A DNA stretch of 5,653 nt from contig NZ_JBHTJH010000027.1 of NCBI RefSeq assembly GCF_042675645.1, positions 1-5,653 of the forward strand, read 5' to 3'. The notes beneath the pieces were generated by a model. That model worked only from the letters and a program-made list of their open reading frames with translations. It was not told where the DNA came from and searched no databases. Below, piece after piece: positions 1-4,811 of the stretch; positions within the stretch are counted from its first letter, which is position 1; each line of letters opens with the position of its first letter. The translations under genes and the position numbers were made by a program. This DNA comes from Sungkyunkwania multivorans (GTDB lineage: Bacteria; Bacteroidota; Bacteroidia; Flavobacteriales; Flavobacteriaceae).

Positions 1-246
1 TTTAGTAAACTGATCATCCAATGATTTAATAAGTTTACGCACGCCTTCCCTGGGAAGGGATCTGCGTCTTTTGTGTACGATCTCAAGAATCTGTTGTTCT
101 ATCTCTAAACGTTTGTCAGCTCTGTCTTTATACTTATAGTAGGCATCACGTTTAAGTCCAAGACACTTGCAAACAGTAGTCAAAGACGCAAACCCTTTGG
201 TTCTTTCCTTGGTTATTACTAAGGTTCTATACTTAGCTTTTTTTTT
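1..246 (-). CDS. IS3-family transposase OrfB, N-terminal part (cut by window edge)
   Basis: This is the catalytic half of the transposase, normally made as an OrfAB fusion by -1 frameshifting; the DDE integrase-like domain would lie beyond the window. Reading from the A9 run in the -1 frame relative to orfA gives 82 uninterrupted codons to the window edge. They include KAKYRTLVITKERTKGFAS, then TTVCKCLGLKRDAYYKYKDR, then RRRSLPREGVRKLIKSL. The run of helix-forming residues followed by a K/R-rich segment matches the N-terminal HTH region of IS3 OrfB proteins, where a tyrosine-rich YYKY-type motif follows the recognition helix. It overlaps the last codons of orfA, as expected. No independent ATG or GTG start was found at the beginning, which supports expression as a fusion. 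Confidence 0.85.
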
Positions 247-590
247 AGTTCTGCCACGGATCTGTAGCCCAAATCTTGAGCAGCTACTTCTAGGTAGGAT
301 TCCAGTACCATGGCATCCAGATCTTTTTTCAGCAAGAGTTTTTTAAGCTGTTCGATCTCTTTTTGAAGTTGTTTAATGCGTGTTATCTCGTCTTTGGTCT
401 TCACGGTCACTCTGGTGTTCATAAGGTCCTTACGGTTGTACTTCTTGATCCATTCATTGATGGTGGTTGGATTGATACCGTAGGCCTTACCTAATTGGTA
501 CTTGTTTAGTTTTCCGGTGGTAAGTTCGTCTAAAATTTTCAGTTTGAAAGGTTCTGAATACCGTCTGATCACTTTGTCGTTTTTATACAT
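219..590 (-). CDS. IS3-family transposase OrfA (helix-turn-helix subunit)
   Basis: This 123-residue protein matches the size and layout of IS3 OrfA, which binds the IS ends and supplies the N-terminus of the OrfAB transposase. Residues about 9-50 (RYSEPFKLKILDEL, then KYQLGKAYGINPTTINEWI) form the helix-turn-helix of the Tnp_1 type. Residues about 65-92 (DEITRIKQLQKEIEQLKKLL) are a heptad-like coiled coil, the leucine-zipper multimerisation segment found in this family. It ends in KKKLSIEP. The AAA-AAA-AAG codons of KKK are the slippery site where ribosomes shift to orfB. The ATG at 590 lies 39 bp inside the IS terminus. The same start is present in the right copy. Confidence 0.93.
   Translation of the reverse strand: MYKNDKVIRRYSEPFKLKILDELTTGKLNKYQLGKAYGINPTTINEWIKKYNRKDLMNTRVTVKTKDEITRIKQLQKEIEQLKKLLLKKDLDAMVLESYLEVAAQDLGYRSVAELKKKLSIEP
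238..246 (-). promoter_or_regulatory. Programmed -1 frameshift site (A9 followed by G)
   Basis: The minus strand has nine A residues followed by G, near the 3' end of orfA. It contains the A_AAA_AAG heptamer in the orfA frame. Slipping back one base joins the orfA frame to the open orfB frame, which runs without stops to the window edge. This is the usual control of OrfAB transposase production in IS3 elements. The frameshift itself is inferred from the sequence and family behaviour. Confidence 0.8.
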
Positions 591-629
591 AATGTTTGAA
601 ATTATGTAGCCTTTATTCAGGACGGGTCA

Positions 630-642
630 AAATGTTTTACAA
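630..642 (-). other. Remnant of a sixth gene cassette, interrupted by the left IS
   Basis: By the G|TT convention a new cassette begins at 642 on the minus strand and starts TTGTAAAACATTT. The IS terminus follows immediately at 629. The rest of this cassette, and the gene it carried, must lie beyond the IS or be lost. Its GTTGTAAAAC start does not match the end box of any other cassette in the window, so it represents a different one. Confidence 0.6.
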
Positions 643-814
643 CGGTCTCGGCTATGATTCTGGCGCGGATAGGGCATGAGCCGCGCGAGGGCCTTGTCCG
701 CCGTAAAGGGCGAGTGCCAAGACTGGTTTTTGTTTGTACTAAAGATAAATGATTTGTGGGAAAGTTCGTCTGTAAACGAGAGGTAGCGTTTGATTATAGC
801 CGTTGTTAGCTACC
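634..814 (-). repeat. attC-like recombination site A (end of HNH cassette)
   Basis: This imperfect palindrome of about 181 bp carries nested boxes. On the plus strand the outer boxes are GTTTTACAAC (634-643) and GTTAGCTACC (805-814). The inner pair is GGCTAT (650-655) and ATAGCC (796-801). The spacer between outer and inner box is 6 nt (GGTCTC) on one side and 3 nt (GTT) on the other. The outer boxes do not pair beyond GTT/AAC, because one belongs to the HNH cassette and the other to the next cassette. The interior is much more GC-rich than the genes and holds a perfect 6-bp hairpin, GCGCGG (663-668) with CCGCGC (681-686). Confidence 0.8.
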
Positions 815-1559
815 GTTGTTTTATTATTCTTTTTAATTCTTCTAAACTTAGAGTATCCAATTCGCGATGAAGCATTCTATGACAATTTGCACAAACCAAA
901 GCTAAATCATTCATTGATGTAGAAGATTCGCCTTCTATTTCAGATAATGGTGTTTTATGATGACATTCCATAAATCCTTTTCCTAATTCCCCATAGACTT
1001 CATAAAAGTCAAATCCGCAAATTTCACAATCTAACTTTCCGTGCTTCTTTAGGTAATTCTCTTTTTTCTTTTTGTTTAGTTTTGAATTCCGTTCTCTGTG
1101 CTTGTGTAATTTGTAAATTACTTTTCCTTCTTTTACTTTTAATTGTTCTTCCTCGTCATCTTCTCCAATTCGATAAAGGCTTTTATTTAATTCCGAATTA
1201 GAAACAGTTTTCTTTATCTGTTCAGCAATTTGTTTAAGCCTTTCGTTGTTGTTTTGAAACTCAAAGAAAACTTCTTCGTCAAGCTTGCTATATCTGTCCA
1301 TTCCTTTACCGTCATATTCGGGATCAATTGCTTTGAAGTTGTTTAACTTCATAGATACGCCATTCGGATTTCTAAATTTCAAATTATCAATCCTCTCTTT
1401 ATGAATAGGAAGCCTATTTAGTATTTCGGAGATTTCAATGACTTTCGGATTCTTGCTATCCATTTCCCTAGGTTCAATCGAGTGATAGAGGTCAAGTGCA
1501 AGTATTATTTCATCTCGATGCCATTTCGGTGGTTTCATTGCTTTTCAAATGGTAGCTAA
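643..1559 (-). mobile_element. Gene cassette 5: HNH nuclease plus site A
   Basis: Boundaries follow the integron convention of a cut between G and TT in the core box. The cassette starts with GTTAGCTACC (minus strand from 1560), and its own end box at 805-814 is GTTAGCTACC on the plus strand, a 10-base match. The neighbouring cassette starts GTTGTAAAAC and shares only the GTT. This is the pattern left by integration of a circle. It carries a single gene with almost no spare sequence. Confidence 0.75.
810..1538 (-). CDS. HNH endonuclease, McrA-like predicted restriction nuclease
   Basis: This 242-residue protein is a predicted metal-dependent DNA endonuclease that probably cuts foreign, perhaps modified, DNA. 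The C-terminal HNH domain (about 165-226) has the zinc pair CEIC (171-174), then ECHHKTPLSEIEG (191-203), then DLALVCANCHRMLH (211-224). This gives the CxxC...HH...CxxCH...H pattern of McrA-type nucleases. The N-terminal part (KWHRDEIILALDLYHS, NRLPIHKER, FRNPNGVSMKLNNF, DPEYDGKGM) is a conserved region that I recognise from other stand-alone HNH restriction-like proteins; it probably reads the target. A charged linker (about 95-160) joins the two. The ATG at 1538 follows an A-rich GAAAAGCA leader only 12 nt from the core box. The TAG stop lies inside the attC end box. There is no methylase beside it, which fits a modification-dependent (type IV-like) enzyme. The substrate is not deducible. 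Confidence 0.82.
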   Translation of the reverse strand: MKPPKWHRDEIILALDLYHSIEPREMDSKNPKVIEISEILNRLPIHKERIDNLKFRNPNGVSMKLNNFKAIDPEYDGKGMDRYSKLDEEVFFEFQNNNERLKQIAEQIKKTVSNSELNKSLYRIGEDDEEEQLKVKEGKVIYKLHKHRERNSKLNKKKKENYLKKHGKLDCEICGFDFYEVYGELGKGFMECHHKTPLSEIEGESSTSMNDLALVCANCHRMLHRELDTLSLEELKRIIKQR

Positions 1560-1691
1560 CGGTCTCGTATAACCGTCAGTTACGGGTTAATATACGTTAA
1601 TTTTCGGTTTAAGCACTAGCCTTAGCAATTCCGAGTGGATTCGGACGTAGTCGAATCCGCCGTAATTGCGGTTATACATTGTTGTGGTGTC
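1551..1691 (-). repeat. attC-like recombination site B (end of DUF6584 cassette)
   Basis: This is a 141-bp imperfect palindrome. Its plus-strand outer boxes are GGTAGCTAAC (1551-1560) and GTTGTGGTGTC (1681-1691). The inner pair is GTATAACC and GGTTATAC (1670-1677). The spacers are 6 nt (GGTCTC) and 3 nt (ATT). The stem continues as GTATAACCG-T-CAGTTACGG against GTATAACCGCAATTACGG, so one arm has an extra unpaired T followed by a G-T wobble. The centre includes a second hairpin, GGATTCG (1637-1643) with CGAATCC (1652-1658). It also contains TTTCGGTTTAAGCACT (1602-1617), which is nearly repeated in site C. Confidence 0.82.
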
Positions 1692-2257
1692 GTTTTTATA
1701 TTCAGAATATCCATTTAATCACAGTTACAAATCCGATAATGATTAGAATTACGATTGACGCAACAATTCCAAAGATTAAATATCCACCTAATTTATCTTT
1801 AAAAGTCTGTTTGTATTCAGAATTAGTATTTTTCCGTTTATTTTTTTTGGGACTAAATTTTGGAACATAATTAGCTTTCTTTTTGCTATCAGCTTCCAAT
1901 TCCGCTAATTTGTTTTGAGCAAATTCCGAAAGTTTGGATTTGTCACCACGAAATACAATTTCCTGCAAAATTTGATATCCAGAATAATTTACTGATTTTT
2001 CATAAATCTCAACGCAGTTTTTTATTCGGTCGTCGGTTGGTTCAGTCAGAATCCAATATTTTCCAGCAGAGTCCAAAAATCCGCTTTCATAGTATAATTC
2101 AGCGAGTTTATTCCACAATTGAGTTTCGTTTGGGTTTTCCTGAATTAAATTCCGCAATCTGTCAGACGCTTTGAATTTCAGTCCGTTTTCAATTTCAGAA
2201 TCTATTTTCTCTAACTTTTCTTTCAAACTCACAATGTTTCTCTTAAATGCACCACAA
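1560..2257 (-). mobile_element. Gene cassette 4: DUF6584-like gene plus site B
   Basis: The cassette starts GTTGTGGTGC (minus strand from 2258), and its own end box at 1681 reads GTTGTGGTGT, a 9-base match. The cassette following it starts GTTAGCTACC and shares only three bases. The own-start to own-end agreement marks it as a unit that has circularised. It contains one gene. Confidence 0.75.
1702..2232 (-). CDS. DUF6584-like protein with C-terminal membrane helix
   Basis: The N-terminal half of this 176-residue protein (about 1-65) is helical and TPR-like: KASDRLRNLIQENPNETQLW, LAELYYESGFLDSAGKYWIL. The pattern of a resection-prone 'RLR..I..NP', a 'LAE+YYE.G..' helix and an AGKYW motif at 56-60 resembles DUF6584 proteins, whose function is unknown. 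A lysine-rich linker (about 115-147) leads to one hydrophobic segment (about 151-174, YLIFGIVASIVILIIIGFV), a likely membrane anchor. The N-terminal domain would then face the cytoplasm, going by the positive linker. The start is GTG at 2232, preceded by AAGAGAAACATT, a leader also found ahead of the next cassette gene upstream. The stop lies 10 nt from the site B end box. Its place among immunity and defence genes hints at a protective role, but nothing in the sequence proves it. Confidence 0.68.
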   Translation of the reverse strand: MSLKEKLEKIDSEIENGLKFKASDRLRNLIQENPNETQLWNKLAELYYESGFLDSAGKYWILTEPTDDRIKNCVEIYEKSVNYSGYQILQEIVFRGDKSKLSEFAQNKLAELEADSKKKANYVPKFSPKKNKRKNTNSEYKQTFKDKLGGYLIFGIVASIVILIIIGFVTVIKWIF

Positions 2258-2378
2258 CGGTTTGGCTATGAGCAGTTGGGGATTTCATGCTCTTACCTTT
2301 CAGTTTAGCACAGTCCTTTGTTTTAAATTTCGGTTAAGCACTTAAACCCCAATTGCTTATAGCCGTTGTTGTGCTTTC
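2249..2378 (-). repeat. attC-like recombination site C (end of 533-aa protein cassette)
   Basis: At 130 bp this is one of the two cleanest palindromes of the set. The plus-strand outer boxes are GCACCACAAC (2249-2258) and GTTGTGCTTTC (2368-2378). The inner arms are GGCTATGAGCAGTTGGGG (2264-2281) and CCCCAATTGCTTATAGCC (2347-2364). They pair over 18 positions, with just two G-T wobbles on the plus strand at stem positions 7 and 12. On the minus strand those would be A-C mismatches. The spacers are 5 nt (GGTTT) and 3 nt (GTT). The loop carries TTTCGGTTAAGCACT (2328-2342), shared with site B. Confidence 0.87.
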
Positions 2379-4014
2379 GTGCTTTATTCCAATTCTTCTC
2401 CGTTTAAAAGTCGTTCAATGTTCTTTTTGGTATCTTGATTTGGTTCAATTTCTTCTAGTCTTTTAACTTTTTCAGTTATTTCGTTAGACCAATTTTCAGA
2501 TTTCCATTTATCCAAAACTCGGATTGCCATATTTCTGTTTCTAGTAACTGGGCTATCTAAACCTACAAGAATCAATTTTTCTCCTTTTTTGGGGTAATTT
2601 TCTAAAAATGTAATCACACTATCTAAAGAAGAATGTTTCTGAAAGTCATCTCCAATTCCCATAGAATCTTTTGGTCCAGAACCTAAAAATTCTAATGGCA
2701 AATTCTTAATGGCAAAATCTATGACTTCATCAACATTGTTTTCTTTTGCATTTGCTGTAACATCATACCATGCTGAACTGTCCATTGGGTTTTGCTGTAG
2801 TTTTTTCCAAACTGTATCCCAAAGGTCAATTCCAAGTTTTTGAGCAGCTTGTTTACCATTCCAATATTCAATATTGTCGGAACTCTTTAAAGCAATTTTG
2901 ACTTCTTCAGTCCAATCTTTAGAGTTTAACAACTCATTAATGTCAATAAGGCAATTGGATAAATCGTTTTGATTCCAATTGTTTAGTGTTTCATTTTCTG
3001 CTGGCGATTCTTCTAGATAATCCTTAATTCTATGAAGCGTTATATAATTTGAGATATTGAGATTTCGTGTTTTTGAATGTCTAATGAAGTTTTCAATTGT
3101 TTCACTTGATTCATCATAACCAGACATTCCAACAGCTGGACCTTCATCCATTAATGCAACAATTATATCACTAGCAGAAGAGTAAAGTTCATCCGAGATT
3201 TTCTCTGTTTTTAGTTTTTCGTTTAGCATTCCGTTTTTAGCACAGGACAATGCTAAATATTCATACATAATGTTGTTCTTATAACCATCATATACAAGCC
3301 AATCTCTAATCTCACTATTCAATTCCATTTCAGCTAACCTGTCCACTAACTGGATTTTTCCCCAACCGTCAACATGTTTAGCAAGTTCCCATAAGTCTTT
3401 AACGAGATTGTCAGAAAGATTTGATAGTGCTACAGTTGAAAAAACGGTAAACTCGTCATGCAGCCCTAGTATTTTAATATCTTCTATTGGTTTCTTGTTT
3501 TGACATAATCCGAGAATAGCAACTCCAAACTTTACTGTATTTCGATTATTTGTTTTAGTAGCTAGCTTGTTTGCATAATTATACAAGTGCGGTTCAATTG
3601 GTAATGAACTTTGTACTAATTTTTGTAAAAACTCGTCTATAATACCAATTACGCTTTCATTTTCCGTTACTTCTCTATAAAAGTCTGATTTACTTTGAAT
3701 ATTTCCGTCTTTGGCAATTTTTTTAATTAGGCTGACGAGTTGTTTTATTCTAGTTTTCGATTCTTCGGTTTCGTCAGCTCCAAACATTGCATCCATTAAG
3801 CCTGGGGCAAATTTTATTTCATCATCAGCCTTTTTTTCGTCTGGCAATTTCTCAGCCGATTCTTTCAAAGAACCGTCTTCATTTAGATTCGCTTTTAAGT
3901 GCCGAAGTATTGAATCGTCAGTTTCCCATTTAAGGATTTCTTTCGGTTCTTCTTTATTCAATATTTTTTTAATCCAATCTATCATTCTGAATGTTTCTCT
4001 TGCATGAAGCACAA
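2258..4014 (-). mobile_element. Gene cassette 3: 533-aa helical-repeat protein plus site C
   Basis: The cassette starts GTTGTGCTTC (minus strand from 4015), and its own end box at 2368 reads GTTGTGCTTT, a 9-base match. The following cassette starts GTTGTGGTGC and shares six bases. It is the largest complete cassette here, about 1.76 kb, and holds one long gene. Confidence 0.72.
2384..3985 (-). CDS. Helical-repeat protein of the 'limonene hydroxylase'-labelled family
   Basis: This 533-residue, acidic, almost wholly helical protein is likely cytoplasmic; no signal peptide or membrane segment is seen. Several blocks match a family that I recall being annotated in databases as limonene hydroxylase: an N-terminal MIDWIKKILNK, FAPGLMDAMFG (59-69), KHVDGWGKIQLVDRLAE (about 205), GYKNNIMYEYLA, GPKDSMGIGDDF with KHSSLDSVI (437-457), and SPVTRNRNMAIRVLDKW (478-494). 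I see no haem, flavin or iron-binding motif that would support an oxygenase, so the label is doubtful; the HEAT/ARM-like repeats suggest a binding or scaffold role. The open frame extends upstream to a GTG at 4012, but that codon lies in the attC core, so the ATG at 3985 after an A-rich leader is preferred. The stop is 5 nt from the site C end box. Confidence 0.72.
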   Translation of the reverse strand: MIDWIKKILNKEEPKEILKWETDDSILRHLKANLNEDGSLKESAEKLPDEKKADDEIKFAPGLMDAMFGADETEESKTRIKQLVSLIKKIAKDGNIQSKSDFYREVTENESVIGIIDEFLQKLVQSSLPIEPHLYNYANKLATKTNNRNTVKFGVAILGLCQNKKPIEDIKILGLHDEFTVFSTVALSNLSDNLVKDLWELAKHVDGWGKIQLVDRLAEMELNSEIRDWLVYDGYKNNIMYEYLALSCAKNGMLNEKLKTEKISDELYSSASDIIVALMDEGPAVGMSGYDESSETIENFIRHSKTRNLNISNYITLHRIKDYLEESPAENETLNNWNQNDLSNCLIDINELLNSKDWTEEVKIALKSSDNIEYWNGKQAAQKLGIDLWDTVWKKLQQNPMDSSAWYDVTANAKENNVDEVIDFAIKNLPLEFLGSGPKDSMGIGDDFQKHSSLDSVITFLENYPKKGEKLILVGLDSPVTRNRNMAIRVLDKWKSENWSNEITEKVKRLEEIEPNQDTKKNIERLLNGEELE

Positions 4015-4143
4015 CGGCTCTAGCTATGGCAAGTGCGGGATTTTGAAACCGCTTTCTTGTCCGCCTACCGTAAATTTATTTAGTTGTAAAATCTTCATTT
4101 TTAAGCAGTCAGCCCGCATTTGCTATAGCTGATGTTGTGCAAC
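4006..4143 (-). repeat. attC-like recombination site D (end of immunity cassette)
   Basis: This is a 138-bp palindrome. The plus-strand outer boxes are GAAGCACAAC (4006-4015) and GTTGTGCAAC (4134-4143). The inner arms are AGCTATGGCAAGTGCGGG (4022-4039) and CCCGCATTTGCTATAGCT (4113-4130), with G-T wobbles at stem positions 7 and 12 exactly as in site C. The inner box here is AGCTAT rather than GGCTAT, changed on both arms, so pairing is preserved. The spacers are 6 nt (GGCTCT) and 3 nt (GAT). The loop holds TTTTTAAGCAGT (4098-4109), related to the loop motif of sites B and C. Confidence 0.86.
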
Positions 4144-4147
4144 GTTT

Positions 4148-4381
4148 TTATTTTTTTATTCTGGTCAGTTTTGGAGGTCCACCGCCATGTAAATGACTTT
4201 CAGGATAAGTTAATTCCCAAACACTGCCATTTAAATGCTGATAGCGTTTTGTCCATCCATCTTCACTAATTTCAATTTCTGTCAAGTCGTTGTTAATCAT
4301 TGATTCGATCAATTCACAATTTGAATCAGCGACAACTTTACCATCCTTAAAAACCCATTTCCCAATTAGTTCTTTTTCCAT
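4148..4381 (-). CDS. Imm27-like immunity protein
   Basis: This 77-residue soluble protein resembles immunity protein 27 (Imm27), a family that neutralises effector domains of polymorphic toxins by binding them in the cytoplasm. Diagnostic blocks are GKWVFKDGKVVAD (7-19), a cysteine followed by IESMINNDLTEI, then DGWTKRY, and WELTYPESHLHGGGPPKL (55-72). The HGGGPP segment with the preceding WELTYP is the clearest family mark. The length is normal for the family, so the gene looks intact. Its ATG at 4381 lies within the last codons of the CdiI-like gene, a 16-bp overlap that implies translational coupling. The stop is 4 nt from the attC end box. No cognate toxin gene occurs anywhere in the window, making it an orphan immunity gene. 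Confidence 0.83.
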   Translation of the reverse strand: MEKELIGKWVFKDGKVVADSNCELIESMINNDLTEIEISEDGWTKRYQHLNGSVWELTYPESHLHGGGPPKLTRIKK

Positions 4382-4788
4382 TGTTCGTAGGATTTTAGTA
4401 AGTCAGGTTCTCGTTCATTGAGTAATTCTTCATTGTCCGAGATTATAGCTTCAAGTTCTTTAGTTAGCTTAGGTTCAAGATTCCAAAACTCTATTTCGCT
4501 GGTCAAAACAGCTTTTAATAAGTCTCCTTCATAATAATCCCCTTCAGCCAATATGTCCTGTCTCAATTTCTCGAGAGCAAGAGGTATCAAAAACTTAAGT
4601 CCAATATTTTGACCAATCATTATTCTAAGGTCCTCTATTTCGAAATCCTTGAGTGGCTTTTTCCTGAGTTGGTGACAAGTCTTGACTAAATGGCTTTCAT
4701 AATCTGGTTTGCCCCAATAGTCCTTTTCTAAATTTTCTAAAGACTTCTCTAGCCAATTATTTTCATATTTCGTCTCTGTCGTTTTCAA
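4366..4788 (-). CDS. CdiI-like immunity protein (contact-dependent inhibition)
   Basis: It resembles the CdiI_3-type immunity family that protects cells from contact-dependent growth-inhibition toxins. Conserved blocks, counting from a TTG start at 4788 (140 residues), are LENLEKDYWGKPDYESHLV (18-36), CHQLRKKPL (39-47), EDLRIMIGQNIGL (52-64), LIPLALEKL (67-75) and AEGDYYEGDLLKAVL (81-95). The frame stays open back to an ATG at 4881, but that start lies in the middle of attC site E and its first 20 codons would be palindrome sequence. Remaining in-frame choices are GTG at 4818, inside the core box, or TTG at 4788; I chose TTG with low certainty. No ATG is available, which is odd. It overlaps the Imm27-like gene by 16 bp. 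No CdiA or CdiB toxin genes are nearby. Confidence 0.78.
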   Translation of the reverse strand: MKTTETKYENNWLEKSLENLEKDYWGKPDYESHLVKTCHQLRKKPLKDFEIEDLRIMIGQNIGLKFLIPLALEKLRQDILAEGDYYEGDLLKAVLTSEIEFWNLEPKLTKELEAIISDNEELLNEREPDLLKSYEQWKKN

Positions 4789-4811
4789 GGATAATTTCGG
4801 TTCTTTTAAAT

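Larger units (their letters stand above)
1..629 (-). mobile_element. IS3-family insertion sequence, left copy, 5' part only
   Basis: The element's 5' terminus is at 629 and reads TGACCCGTCCTGAATAAAGG on the minus strand; the TG start is typical of IS3-family ends. Inside lie orfA, an A9 frameshift run and the beginning of orfB, the standard IS3 two-frame layout. The 3' end lies beyond the window start, so length, the other inverted repeat and the target duplication cannot be seen. The terminus is defined by comparison with the second copy at 5550: the two sequences are identical from the TGACCC end inward for all 104 bp available and differ outside it. The insertion lies 13 bases inside an attC-bounded gene cassette. 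Confidence 0.92.

Noticed and set aside
1679..1870. Plus-strand open frame of 63 codons
   Set aside because: It lies opposite the C-terminal part of the DUF6584-like gene and starts next to the site B end box. The composition is that of an antisense shadow and no leader or family match is visible.
3711..4007. Plus-strand open frame of 98 codons
   Set aside because: It is antisense to the N-terminal part of the 533-residue protein, whose family blocks are clear; the serine- and phenylalanine-rich translation is typical of an opposite-strand shadow.
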